Assembly: GCA_002407905.1 (NCBI GenBank)
Contig: DHPL01000026.1
Span: 15,326-29,125, forward strand
Length of the DNA: 13,800 nucleotides
Direction of reading: 5' to 3'
Source of the DNA: Anaerolineaceae bacterium UBA5365
Lineage (GTDB): Bacteria > Chloroflexota > Anaerolineae > Anaerolineales > Anaerolineaceae
Shown: positions 1 to 6,833 of the stretch, one piece after another
Numbering within the stretch: the first letter of the stretch is position 1
How the letters are laid out: each line of letters opens with the position of its first letter
The notes under the pieces: generated by a model
Told to the model about the DNA's origin: nothing
Databases searched by the model: none
What the model saw: only the letters and a program-made list of their open reading frames with translations
Program-made: the position numbers and the translations under genes

Positions 1-351
1 GGCCATAACATGGAAGATGGCAGCATGTTCACCTCGCTGGAGAAATACAAACAGCAAGCCTTCTTCGACCAGCACCCGCGCATTTACCTGCGCACACCCG
101 GCGGCATCATGCGCCTGGAACTCTTCAGCGGGATGCTCATCCGCCCCGAAGAATTCGATGAATTCAAGCGCAATTTTGACTCCGCGGATGAAAAGCTGGC
201 TGCCATCCGCGATTTCAAGGAACGCTCCACCTTCAAAACCACCCTCACGCCAGACCCCAGCGACCGCCTGCTCACCCTGGTCACCTGCGTTTACGATTTC
301 CCCGGCGCGCGCTTTATCGTCATCGGCCGCCTGGTCCCCTTAAGCCTTTAA
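1..351 (+). CDS. srtB: Class B sortase, C-terminal part (5' end outside window)
   Basis: Cysteine transpeptidase that would attach sorting-signal proteins to the cell surface. The reading frame is already open at base 1: the first codons read G-H-N-M-E-D-G-S-M-F, the block holding the catalytic His of class B sortases (His codon at bases 4-6). The TLVTC motif places the catalytic Cys at 286-288, and the following A-R-F-I-V-I-G-R block gives the catalytic Arg at 310-312. The His-Cys distance (94 residues) is close to that of S. aureus SrtB. An internal ATG at 10 is not the real start because the His lies upstream of it. The N-terminal membrane anchor is off the window. The stop is TAA at 349-351, 27 bases before the next gene. 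Class B is favoured over class A/D by the GHNMEDGSMF block and the His-Cys spacing. The substrate is unknown; no sorting-signal protein is seen in the window. Confidence 0.88.
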   Translation, partial: GHNMEDGSMFTSLEKYKQQAFFDQHPRIYLRTPGGIMRLELFSGMLIRPEEFDEFKRNFDSADEKLAAIRDFKERSTFKTTLTPDPSDRLLTLVTCVYDFPGARFIVIGRLVPLSL

Positions 352-366
352 GCTATTTCGCTTGGG

Positions 367-372
367 TATAAT
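367..372 (+). promoter_or_regulatory. Candidate -10 box (TATAAT) for a leaderless operon
   Basis: A perfect TATAAT lies 6 bases before the ATG at 379. A transcript starting the usual 6-8 bases downstream would begin on or next to that ATG, so the mRNA could be leaderless, and no Shine-Dalgarno sequence is visible before the ATG. No convincing -35 hexamer is found 15-18 bases upstream (the region around 342-351 reads AAGCCTTTAA). This is a candidate from sequence only. Confidence 0.45.
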
Positions 373-378
373 TGGCGC

Positions 379-786
379 ATGCGCAAATCTGCGTTGCCCT
401 TTTCTCATTTTCTGCTCCCTACCTTCCTGCTGATCCTGATTGGCGGCGGGGGTTTGTATTACACCATTTTCAACGAATTGCCCACCTTAGGCCCGCGCTG
501 GCTCTTCTTTTTCTTCATCGTTATCTTCGTATCCGGCGTCTTTTTGCCCTTCGCCTGGCTGATCAACGCCCGCTTCCCTTCCGACCCGCCGGTAGAGCCG
601 GTGATCGTGGTCCGCGAGGCATTGTGGTTCGGCATCTTCATCGCGGTGATGGCCTGGATGCAATTGGGCCGCGTGCTCAACGTTCCTTTGGCCGTGATCT
701 TGGGCGCCGCGTTTTTGCTCATCGAGGTCCTCCTCCGCATTTGGGAGCACAGCCGCTGGCAGCCCCGGGAAGAGCCCCTTGACTAA
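379..786 (+). CDS. Small four-helix integral membrane protein, unknown function
   Basis: A 135-residue protein with four likely transmembrane segments at about residues 10-30, 40-62, 80-96 and 100-121. The N-terminus is short and basic (MRKS), and a hydrophilic tail (about 122-135) ends in EEPLD. The loop at about 63-79 is Pro-rich (RFPSDPPVEP). I do not recognise the family and no catalytic motif is visible. The start ATG at 379 follows a TATAAT by 6 bases. The stop TAA at 784-786 overlaps the TTG start of selA by 8 bases, which points to translational coupling. It is probably the first gene of the operon that continues through selA, the M24 gene and tsaD. Real coding is supported by the clean hydrophobic pattern and the coupling, although another overlapping frame is also open here. 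Confidence 0.75.
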   Translation: MRKSALPFSHFLLPTFLLILIGGGGLYYTIFNELPTLGPRWLFFFFIVIFVSGVFLPFAWLINARFPSDPPVEPVIVVREALWFGIFIAVMAWMQLGRVLNVPLAVILGAAFLLIEVLLRIWEHSRWQPREEPLD

Positions 787-2188
787 GCCCAAGCAAGCCG
801 CCCCGACCGCCACCGGGCGCGCTCTGCGCGGCTTACCTTCCGTGGATAAACTGCTGAGCCTGCCCCAGGTCCAGGACCTGGTCCGCAAATTTGGCCGCCC
901 CCTGGTATTGGGCACCCTTCAGGACAGCCTCGCGGCCTTACGCCGCGGGATCAGTGAAGCAGGCAGGTCATATGACCAAACGGCCTTCCTCGCTGAACTG
1001 GATGCCCGCTTGGAACGAACGACCACGCCTTCCCTCCTGCGGGTGATCAACGCCAGCGGCACGCTCCTGCACACCAATCTGGGACGCGCCCCGCTTTCTG
1101 CGGCTGCCCTGCAGGCAGCCTTCGAGACCGCGGGGTCCTACACCAACCTGGAATACGACCTGCAGGCCGGCAAACGCTCGCACCGCTACCTGCATGCCTC
1201 CGAGATCCTGCGGCAGCTCACCGGAGCCCAGGCCGCCCTCGTGGTCAACAATAACGCCGGAGCCTTGCTCCTGGCCCTCTCGGCCCTGGCCAAGGGCAAA
1301 AAGGTGGCCATCTCCCGGGCGGAACTGGTAGAGATCGGCGGCGGGTTCCGCATCCCGGATGTAATGCGCGCCTCCGGCGCCAAATTGCTGGAAGTAGGCA
1401 CCACCAACCGCACCCGCCTGGCGGATTTTGAAGCCGCCATTGCCGATGGAGCCCAGGTATTGCTCGCGGCTCACGCCTCCAACTTCCGCATCATCGGCTT
1501 TACTGAATCCCCGCGCCTCGCGGACCTGGCCCAGCTCGCCCGCGCCAATGGCCTGCCCCTCCTGCACGATCTGGGCAGCGGCGCCCTGCTGGATACCGCC
1601 GTCTACGGCCTGCCCCACGAACCAACCGTTCAGGAAAGCCTGAAAGCCGGCGCCAGCCTGGTATGTTTCTCCGGGGATAAATTGCTGGGCGGCCCGCAAG
1701 CCGGCATCCTCCTGGGAGAGGCTGCGCTGGTTGCCAAATGCGCGCGCCACCCGCTGTACCGTGCGCTGCGGCCGGATAAAATCACCCTCGCCTTACTTTC
1801 CCAGACCCTCTTGCACTACCTGCGGGACGAAGCACCAAGCCAAATCCCTCTGCACCGCATGCTGGGCCGTGCCCCGGCGGATCTGGAAGCCCAGTCCAGG
1901 GACTGGCAAGCCCAATTGGGCCAGGGTTCCGTCGTCCAGGCCCAGGCGGCCATCGGGGGCGGGTCGCTGCCGGAAGAATATCTGCCCGGGCCGGTACTGG
2001 CGCTTAAAGTAAAACGGCCGGACCGCTTTCTGGCCTGCCTGCGCGGCCAAAAGCCCGCCATCATCGCCCGCATCAGCGAGGATTTGGTCATGATCGACCC
2101 CCGCACGGTCCAACCCGGCGAGGAAGCTGAACTCCTGGCCGGCCTGGCAGCCTGCCTGAAAACATATGAGGTAAAAGATGAAAACTGA
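779..2188 (+). CDS. selA: L-seryl-tRNA(Sec) selenium transferase (selenocysteine synthase)
   Basis: PLP-dependent cytosolic enzyme that converts Ser-tRNA(Sec) to Sec-tRNA(Sec) using selenophosphate. At 469 residues it is close to the usual bacterial SelA length of about 460. An N-terminal domain with the typical L-P-S-V-D-K-L-L start (residues 19-26) is followed by the family signature N-A-S-G-T-L-L-H-T-N-L-G-R-A-P-L (about 91-106), a VVNNNAGA block (155-162) and the PLP-lysine motif S-G-D-K-L-L-G-G-P-Q-A-G, with Lys301 as the Schiff-base residue. The start is TTG at 779: it overlaps the upstream stop, has GGAAGAG at about 767-773, and no ATG precedes the conserved N-terminus. Its 3' end overlaps the M24 gene by 11 bases. 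The partners selB, selD and the tRNA(Sec) gene are not in the window, and no selenoprotein is obvious here. Confidence 0.96.
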   Translation: MTKPKQAAPTATGRALRGLPSVDKLLSLPQVQDLVRKFGRPLVLGTLQDSLAALRRGISEAGRSYDQTAFLAELDARLERTTTPSLLRVINASGTLLHTNLGRAPLSAAALQAAFETAGSYTNLEYDLQAGKRSHRYLHASEILRQLTGAQAALVVNNNAGALLLALSALAKGKKVAISRAELVEIGGGFRIPDVMRASGAKLLEVGTTNRTRLADFEAAIADGAQVLLAAHASNFRIIGFTESPRLADLAQLARANGLPLLHDLGSGALLDTAVYGLPHEPTVQESLKAGASLVCFSGDKLLGGPQAGILLGEAALVAKCARHPLYRALRPDKITLALLSQTLLHYLRDEAPSQIPLHRMLGRAPADLEAQSRDWQAQLGQGSVVQAQAAIGGGSLPEEYLPGPVLALKVKRPDRFLACLRGQKPAIIARISEDLVMIDPRTVQPGEEAELLAGLAACLKTYEVKDEN

Positions 2189-3422
2189 TCTGGATAATCT
2201 GCTTAAATCTGCCGGTTTTGACGCCATTTGGGTCAGCGGTCCGTCCACCCACAACCCGCCGATGGCCTACCTCTGCGGTACCGGGCAACTGACCCGCGCG
2301 GACCTCTTTGTCCGTCCCGGCCACAGGCCCGTGCTGGCGCATGGCGTGATGGAGCGTGAGGAGGCAGCCAAAAGCGGTTTTGACCTGATCACTTACGACG
2401 CAAGCCGCCAGCGGGAGCTCCTCAAGGAAAACCCGAACGACATCCTCACGGCCAGCGCCCTCTACTATAAAGAATTGTTGGAAGAAGCCGGCGTGAAACA
2501 GGGCCGCATTTTGGTCACGGGTGTCCGCGAGATCGGCGCTTTTCACAGCATGCTCAATAAGCTGGAGGAACTGATGCCCGGAGTGCAATTCGTCGGGGAT
2601 GCTCAGGAAGCAGTGCTCTTGCAAGCCCGGGCCACCAAAAGCCCGGACGAGATCGAGCGTATCCGCCAGGTAGCCCAGGCCACGATGAAGGTCGTCCAGA
2701 ATACCTGGGACCTCCTGGCCAACTCGGAGGTGAGCGGCCAAACCCTTGTCAAGGCTGATGGCAGCCCGCTGACCATCGGGGACGTCAAGGCCCAAATTGG
2801 TCTCTGGATGAGTGAAAACGGTCTGGAAGACCCGGACGGCTTTATCTTCGCCATCGGCAAGGATGCCGGCGTGCCGCATAACTCCGGCACCCCCAGCGAC
2901 CCGATCGAGCTCGGCAAGACCATCGTCTACGACATCTTCCCCTGTGAAAAAGGCGGCGGCTACTTCTACGATTTCACCCGTACCTGGTGCGTCGGCTTTG
3001 CCCCGCCGGAGGTGCAGCAAGCCTACGACCTGGTGGACAGAGTGCATTTCGCGGTGCTTGAAGGCCTGGAGATGGGCAAAAATTTCAGCCATTCCCAAAC
3101 CCTTACCTGTGAGCTCTTTGAAGCTGCCGGTCACAATACCATCCGCAAGGATAAGACCGCTGTGGAGGGTTACGTACACGGCCTGGGCCACGGCCTAGGT
3201 TTAAACGTTCATGAAAAACCGAGTTCAGGCAACCTCGATGACCCCAGCAACGAGCTTCAGCCCGGGCATGTTTTTACCATCGAACCTGGACTATACTATC
3301 CAGAGAGCAAGGGTTGGGGCATCCGTATTGAAGACAGTTATTTCATGCACCCCGACGGCAGCGTTGAACGCTTTGTTGACTTTCCGCACCAATTGGTGAT
3401 CCCTTTAAAGAGCCAGGCCTGA
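2178..3422 (+). CDS. M24-family metallopeptidase (Xaa-Pro aminopeptidase-like)
   Basis: A 414-residue cytosolic protein with the creatinase/prolidase architecture: an N-terminal domain at about 1-150 and a C-terminal pita-bread metallohydrolase domain at about 155-414. All five expected metal ligands are visible: Asp252 (Y-D-I-F-P), Asp265 (F-Y-D-F-T-R-T-W), His338 (H-G-L-G-H-G-L-G), Glu369 (T-I-E-P-G-L-Y) and Glu385 (R-I-E-D-S). Family members remove N-terminal residues before proline or split Xaa-Pro dipeptides; the exact substrate cannot be read from sequence. The spacing of the two Asp ligands is 13 rather than the usual 11, with a Gly-rich insert, so this is a divergent subfamily. The ATG at 2178 has GAGG at 2168-2171 and overlaps the end of selA by 11 bases. 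A 16-base gap separates it from tsaD. Confidence 0.9.
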   Translation: MKTDLDNLLKSAGFDAIWVSGPSTHNPPMAYLCGTGQLTRADLFVRPGHRPVLAHGVMEREEAAKSGFDLITYDASRQRELLKENPNDILTASALYYKELLEEAGVKQGRILVTGVREIGAFHSMLNKLEELMPGVQFVGDAQEAVLLQARATKSPDEIERIRQVAQATMKVVQNTWDLLANSEVSGQTLVKADGSPLTIGDVKAQIGLWMSENGLEDPDGFIFAIGKDAGVPHNSGTPSDPIELGKTIVYDIFPCEKGGGYFYDFTRTWCVGFAPPEVQQAYDLVDRVHFAVLEGLEMGKNFSHSQTLTCELFEAAGHNTIRKDKTAVEGYVHGLGHGLGLNVHEKPSSGNLDDPSNELQPGHVFTIEPGLYYPESKGWGIRIEDSYFMHPDGSVERFVDFPHQLVIPLKSQA

Positions 3423-3438
3423 ACCCCAGGGAGGTGGC

Positions 3439-4488
3439 ATGAAAAAGAAAAATTTACGCGTACTGGGCATTGAATCCAGTTGTGACGAAACCGCGGCCGC
3501 CATTGTGGAAGATGGCCGCCTGATCCTCTCATCAGTAGTGGCCAGCCAGGTGGACCTGCATGCCCAGTTTGGCGGCGTATACCCGGAACTAGCCTCGCGT
3601 GAGCACGTTAAAGCGATCTATCCGGTCGTTCAGCAGGCCTTGCAAAACGCGCACCTGCGCGTTGCGGACCTGGATGCCGTAGCCGTGACCCGTGGGCCCG
3701 GCCTTGCCGGCAGCCTGGTGGTAGGCGTGAACATGGCCAAAGGCCTGGCCATGGCCGCCGGATTGCCGCTTTATGGCGTCAATCACCTCGAGGGCCACAT
3801 CTATAGCGCCTGGCTGCGGGCGGAAGGCCAGGAGGCTGAGCCGGAACCCAAATTCCCCCTGATCGCCTTACTGGTATCCGGCGGGCATAGCGAACTGATA
3901 CTGATGCGCGGACACCTCCAGTACGAACGCCTGGGCGGCACCGTGGACGACGCAGCCGGCGAGGCCTTCGATAAAGTTGCCCGGCTTTTGGACCTGCCCT
4001 ATCCTGGCGGCCCTTCGGTGCAGAAAGCCGCCGAAGGCGGCAACCCCCACGCCTTTAACTTCCCCCGCGCCAAGCTGAACGAGCCCTGGAACTTCTCCTT
4101 CAGCGGTCTCAAGACCGCCGTTTTGCGCGTGGTTGAGGAACTGAAGGCCCAGGGCCGTCCCATTCCAGTGGCAGATCTGGCTGCCTCTTTCCAGGCGACC
4201 GTGGTCACCACACTCTACGAGAAGGCCATCGCGGCAGCCCACTCCTACAAAGCCAAAGACATCATCGTTGCCGGAGGGGTCTCGGCCAATTCAGCCCTGC
4301 GGGAGGCCTTCCTGAAACAGGATGAGTTTAAGGTCTTCATCCCGCAATTAACCTACTGTACGGATAACGCTGCCATGATCGCCGGGGCCGGCTTCTGGCA
4401 TTTGGATGCCGGGCAGGCAGGCGACCTGGGCTTCGATGTTCAGCCCACATGGCCGCTCAGCGCGCCGGCAAAAGCCGAGCCGGCTTGA
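3439..4488 (+). CDS. tsaD: tRNA N6-adenosine threonylcarbamoyltransferase TsaD
   Basis: Transfers the threonylcarbamoyl group from threonylcarbamoyl-AMP to A37 of ANN-decoding tRNAs (t6A), working with TsaB and TsaE. It is 349 residues, normal for the family. The ASKHA-fold signature L-G-I-E-S-S-C-D-E-T-A is at residues 9-19, the metal-binding pair H-L-E-G-H gives His116 and His120, the S-G-G-H-S block is at 147-151, and the third metal ligand Asp309 lies in C-T-D-N-A-A-M. The ATG at 3439 follows a strong AGGGAGG Shine-Dalgarno at 3428-3434. It is the last gene of the 379-4488 run. TsaB and TsaE are not in the window. Confidence 0.97.
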   Translation: MKKKNLRVLGIESSCDETAAAIVEDGRLILSSVVASQVDLHAQFGGVYPELASREHVKAIYPVVQQALQNAHLRVADLDAVAVTRGPGLAGSLVVGVNMAKGLAMAAGLPLYGVNHLEGHIYSAWLRAEGQEAEPEPKFPLIALLVSGGHSELILMRGHLQYERLGGTVDDAAGEAFDKVARLLDLPYPGGPSVQKAAEGGNPHAFNFPRAKLNEPWNFSFSGLKTAVLRVVEELKAQGRPIPVADLAASFQATVVTTLYEKAIAAAHSYKAKDIIVAGGVSANSALREAFLKQDEFKVFIPQLTYCTDNAAMIAGAGFWHLDAGQAGDLGFDVQPTWPLSAPAKAEPA

Positions 4489-4504
4489 TGCCCAAAAACA
4501 CATT

Positions 4505-4532
4505 TTGATTACGAGGTCTTTTTTTCTATAAT
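4505..4532 (+). promoter_or_regulatory. Promoter: TTGATT - 16 bp - TATAAT
   Basis: A -35-like TTGATT (4505-4510) and a perfect -10 TATAAT (4527-4532) are separated by 16 bases, 33 bases before the TTG start at 4565. It sits in the 76-base gap after tsaD, so the zinc-ribbon and OsmC genes probably have their own transcript. The seven-T run at 4519-4525 lies in the spacer. Confidence 0.6.
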
Positions 4533-4564
4533 AGACATTAGCCCAATTATTCTGCGGAGGGCTA

Positions 4565-4786
4565 TTGGAAACGGAAGAGACACCAAAGGAAAAGGGGCAG
4601 ATTTTACCTGCCGCATCCTTGTATAGCACCGGACAGAGCTATCAGATCTGCCGCCGCAGCCCGGGACCGCGCTTGCGCTATGGGCACCCCTGCCCGTTTT
4701 GCCACGCCAATGAGGTGGACTACGATAGTACCCTCACCCTCTACTGCAAAAAGTGCGGCAAGGTGCAATCCGGGTCATTTACCTGA
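4565..4786 (+). CDS. Small zinc-ribbon protein (73 aa), unknown function
   Basis: The hydrophilic 73-residue protein ends in a treble-clef or zinc-ribbon pattern: C43-P-F-C46, 14 residues, then C61-K-K-C64-G-K. The four cysteines should bind one zinc ion. The N-terminal 40 residues are charged and have no motif I recognise; one further Cys is at 29. The start is TTG at 4565 with GGAGG at 4556-4560, 4 bases upstream; no ATG gives a better start. A good promoter precedes it. The next gene, an OsmC-family protein, starts 43 bases after its stop, so the two are probably co-transcribed. A nucleic-acid-binding or protein-binding role is possible but not shown. Confidence 0.75.
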   Translation: METEETPKEKGQILPAASLYSTGQSYQICRRSPGPRLRYGHPCPFCHANEVDYDSTLTLYCKKCGKVQSGSFT

Positions 4787-4800
4787 TAATAAAAACATTC

Positions 4801-4819
4801 TCCGGCCAGGTTGGCCGGA
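4801..4819 (+). promoter_or_regulatory. Stem-loop just upstream of the OsmC-family ribosome-binding site
   Basis: The arms TCCGGCC (4801-4807) and GGCCGGA (4813-4819) form a perfect 7-bp, mostly G-C stem with a 5-base loop. It ends one base before the AGGAG Shine-Dalgarno (4821-4825) of the next gene. There is no T-run, so it does not look like an intrinsic terminator. It may stabilise the downstream mRNA or tune translation. Confidence 0.5.
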
Positions 4820-4829
4820 AAGGAGAAAA

Positions 4830-5249
4830 GTGGACGCGAGAGTAAAACTGATCGATGGGATGCATTTTGAGGCCAGCGCCAGTTCTGGTCACACGGTGGA
4901 CCTGGATAGTTCCGAAGCTGTTGGCGGCAGAAACCTCGGATTCCGCCCGACAGAATTGATTGCCATGGGCACTGCCGGCTGTACTTCCATGGATGTCATC
5001 TCCATCCTGCGCAAGAAAAAAGTGGACCTGCGCGACTTTGAAGTGCGCGTGCACGTTGAAAGCAATACCGATGGCCACCCCAAGGTATTCACCAGCATGC
5101 ACTTCGAGTACGTGGTCACCGGCAAAGATATCGTCCGCGCGGACGTGGAAAGAGCGGTTGAGCTTTCTGAAACCAAGTATTGCCAGGGCATCGCGATGAT
5201 GCGCAAGACCGCCGAGATCAGCAGCGAAATCACCATCATCGAGGTTTGA
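4830..5249 (+). CDS. OsmC/Ohr-family thiol protein
   Basis: A 139-residue cytosolic protein of the OsmC family, which reduces organic and hydrogen peroxides with a pair of reactive cysteines. Both are present: Cys51 in G-T-A-G-C-T-S-M-D and Cys118 in T-K-Y-C-Q-G-I. The chain length is normal for the family. The start is chosen as GTG at 4830 because AGGAG (4821-4825) sits 5 bases before it and the protein then begins at the first beta strand. The same frame stays open up to an ATG at 4680, but that stretch lies inside the zinc-ribbon gene and has no family-like sequence. The subfamily (OsmC, Ohr or the YhfA-like group) is uncertain; a YhfA-like assignment is plausible from the M-D-V-I-S-I-L-R-K-K sequence after Cys51. 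No peroxide-sensing regulator is seen nearby. Confidence 0.9.
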   Translation: MDARVKLIDGMHFEASASSGHTVDLDSSEAVGGRNLGFRPTELIAMGTAGCTSMDVISILRKKKVDLRDFEVRVHVESNTDGHPKVFTSMHFEYVVTGKDIVRADVERAVELSETKYCQGIAMMRKTAEISSEITIIEV

Positions 5250-5260
5250 GTATTAGCAAT

Positions 5261-5283
5261 AAGCCAGCGGTGCGAGCTGGCTT
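5261..5283 (+). terminator. Hairpin after the OsmC-family gene
   Basis: AAGCCAGC (5261-5268) pairs with GCTGGCTT (5276-5283) to give an 8-bp stem with a 7-base loop, 11 bases after the stop codon. Only a weak T-rich tail (TGCTTATCTT) follows. It may be a first, weak terminator or a 3'-end stabilising hairpin in front of the stronger one at 5306-5335. Confidence 0.5.
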
Positions 5284-5305
5284 TGCTTATCTTCCAACAA
5301 AACAG

Positions 5306-5335
5306 AACAGCGCCTGAATCTTAAGGCGCTGTTTT
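5306..5335. terminator. Bidirectional intrinsic terminator between convergent genes
   Basis: AACAGCGCCT (5306-5315) pairs perfectly with AGGCGCTGTT (5324-5333), a 10-bp stem with an 8-base loop. On the + strand the stem runs into TTTT. On the - strand the far side is also T-rich (CTGTTTTGTTGG). It lies 56 bases after the OsmC-family stop and 18 bases after the MFS stop in the other direction, so it can end both transcripts. Confidence 0.85.
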
Positions 5336-5353
5336 CATGCAAAAAGGTTGAGC

Positions 5354-6736
5354 TTAAGCAGGCTCAGGACCTGGGCTTGGTTCGGCCGCTGCCTGGGCAT
5401 CCTGGCTTTCATCATGGTCCGGCAGGAGTGAGTCGGCGTTACGCACGTTGGGGTTCAGCCAGCCGTAAATGCCAACGGTCATACCCAGGATGCCGCAAAT
5501 CAATGCCAGGGCCGACATACCGCTTCCGGCTCCGCTGCCCACGATGGGAGTAAAGACTTGGTTGATCAAACTGCCGGCATGTGCCATTCCCGGCTCAAAA
5601 ACCTTGTCCGCCAGCGGGCCAGCCACCGCCGCTGCGATTGGCGAGACCATCATGGCGATCAAGCGCCTCACCGAAAAAACCCGCCCCTGGAGTGAAGGCG
5701 GTACCTTGCTTTGCCATAAGGACTGGTTGCCATTGTTGGCCAGGGGCATGAAAAACATATCCAGGAAGGAGGCAGCCAGCCAAAGGGGCGCGCTACGGGC
5801 GAGGCCGAACAAAACTCCGCCAAAAAAGCCAAAAGAGGTCCAGCCCAGCGTAACCATCAGCGATTTGCGGCGCATTCCGCCCCAGGCGGCCATCGCCATG
5901 CCGCCCAGCAGCCCTCCAATCGCTGAAGCGCTCTGAATCGTGCCTAAAAGGGTAAGGTTGTTATCCGTGCGGCTTAAGATCAGCGGGGTGGCAAATGCGC
6001 CGCGAACCCCCATGAAGAGGTTCACCAGCATAAAGCCGATCTGCAGGTGCAGAAGCGGCTTGCGTTGGAAAACAAACTTGAAGCCGTACGCCAGTTCAGA
6101 AAAGAAAGAGCCTTTTTGGTCTTCCTTTAGTTCTGCCCTGTTTACCGGGGGCACCTTGGTCAGGAAAAGCAGGAAGAGCGCCAGGCTGAGGGTGCTCAGG
6201 TCAATCACCAGAATCCAGCGGAGACCGATGAGTGGGTAGAGCGCCGCTGCGAGAATGGGGGCAAAGATCTGCGAGCCCGATTCAGCCATGGAAACCAGGG
6301 CATTGGCACGCGTGTACTGTTCCTTGGGCAGCATGGTGGACATGGCCGCGCTGTAAGCCGGCCACTGGAAGGCCTGACCCAGGCCATTGATGATGGCGGC
6401 GATGTAAATGTTCCAGATCTCCAGCCGACCGTTGAGGAACATCACAAGCAGGAAGAAGGTGGCGATTCCCGCCGCGATGTCGCTGATGGCCATCACGATC
6501 TTGCGCGGCAAACGGTCCACCCAGACCCCGGCAAAGGGGCTCATCACCATCATGGGCAGCATAAAGTAAAAGCCCACCATCGCCAGGGGTGTGGCCTTGC
6601 CGGTCATCTCCCAGGCCCAAATGCCCAGGGCAAAGCCGCTGATCGAGGACCCAACGATCGAAAAGACCTGGCCGGTCCAAAGGCGCAAAAAGTTGCGCAT
6701 CGGGTTTGAGATCCGCTTTTCAGTTCCTGTGCTCAT
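5354..6736 (-). CDS. MFS transporter (MFS_3 / EntS-MefA-like exporter)
   Basis: A 460-residue major facilitator protein with about 12 hydrophobic segments, expected in the cytoplasmic membrane. The diagnostic loop between helices 2 and 3 is clear: G-V-W-V-D-R-L-P-R-K at residues 70-79. An N-terminal L-R-L-W-T-G-Q-V-F-S-I-V-G block and the P-V-N-R linker after helix 6 fit the group that includes enterobactin and macrolide exporters. The substrate cannot be told from sequence, and a resistance role is not shown. The C-terminal tail of about 30 residues is acidic and Ala/Pro-rich (ending P-G-P-E-P-A). The ATG at 6736 lacks a clear Shine-Dalgarno. A TAGAAT -10-like box on the - strand lies 11 bases upstream, so the leader would be very short. 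It is a single gene, convergent with the OsmC-family gene and divergent from the M1 gene. Confidence 0.92.
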   Translation of the reverse strand: MSTGTEKRISNPMRNFLRLWTGQVFSIVGSSISGFALGIWAWEMTGKATPLAMVGFYFMLPMMVMSPFAGVWVDRLPRKIVMAISDIAAGIATFFLLVMFLNGRLEIWNIYIAAIINGLGQAFQWPAYSAAMSTMLPKEQYTRANALVSMAESGSQIFAPILAAALYPLIGLRWILVIDLSTLSLALFLLFLTKVPPVNRAELKEDQKGSFFSELAYGFKFVFQRKPLLHLQIGFMLVNLFMGVRGAFATPLILSRTDNNLTLLGTIQSASAIGGLLGGMAMAAWGGMRRKSLMVTLGWTSFGFFGGVLFGLARSAPLWLAASFLDMFFMPLANNGNQSLWQSKVPPSLQGRVFSVRRLIAMMVSPIAAAVAGPLADKVFEPGMAHAGSLINQVFTPIVGSGAGSGMSALALICGILGMTVGIYGWLNPNVRNADSLLPDHDESQDAQAAAEPSPGPEPA

Positions 6737-6747
6737 AGCAATGGGCT

Positions 6748-6753
6748 ATTCTA
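6748..6753 (-). promoter_or_regulatory. Candidate -10 box (TAGAAT) for the MFS gene
   Basis: On the - strand, TAGAAT ends 11 bases before the MFS ATG, which would leave a leader of only a few bases. No good -35 hexamer is seen upstream. It lies in the 97-bp divergent region. Confidence 0.35.
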
Positions 6754-6790
6754 ATGCCAAGCGGGCAAAAAAGCGGAGCCGGAGTACAAA

Positions 6791-6817
6791 TTGGTGAACC
6801 TCCAAGTCTGGTAGAAT
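6791..6817 (+). promoter_or_regulatory. Candidate promoter for the M1 peptidase gene
   Basis: TTGGTG (6791-6796) and TAGAAT (6812-6817) are separated by 15 bases, somewhat short, with the -10 box 16 bases before the ATG at 6834. The context G-G-T-A-G-A-A-T-T resembles G-G-T-A-T-A-A-T-T in front of the gene at 379. The prediction is moderate to weak. Confidence 0.4.
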
Positions 6818-6833
6818 TCGCCAAAAGAGACCG

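Noticed and set aside
338..366. Hairpin or TTAAGC repeats after the sortase as a terminator
   Set aside because: Pairing of CCC..AAGC with GCTTGGG needs a bulge and has no T-run; the TTAAGC repeat is too short to mean anything.
968..1750. A 260-codon open frame on the - strand inside selA
   Set aside because: It lies entirely within a well-conserved selA and has no family features.
2088..3191. A 367-codon open frame on the - strand opposite the M24 gene
   Set aside because: The + strand encodes all five M24 metal ligands over the same bases; the reverse frame has no recognisable motif and is a GC-rich shadow.
4464..4525. Possible tsaD terminator: GCCGGC repeats near the tsaD end plus a seven-T run at 4519-4525
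   Set aside because: The stem arms (4464-4469 and 4479-4484) lie inside the tsaD coding end and the T-run is about 35 bases further on, so they do not form an intrinsic terminator. The T-run lies in the promoter spacer.
4680..4829. Upstream ATG start at 4680 for the OsmC-family gene
   Set aside because: The added 50 residues overlap the zinc-ribbon gene in another frame and do not resemble OsmC; GTG at 4830 has AGGAG 5 bases upstream and gives the normal length.
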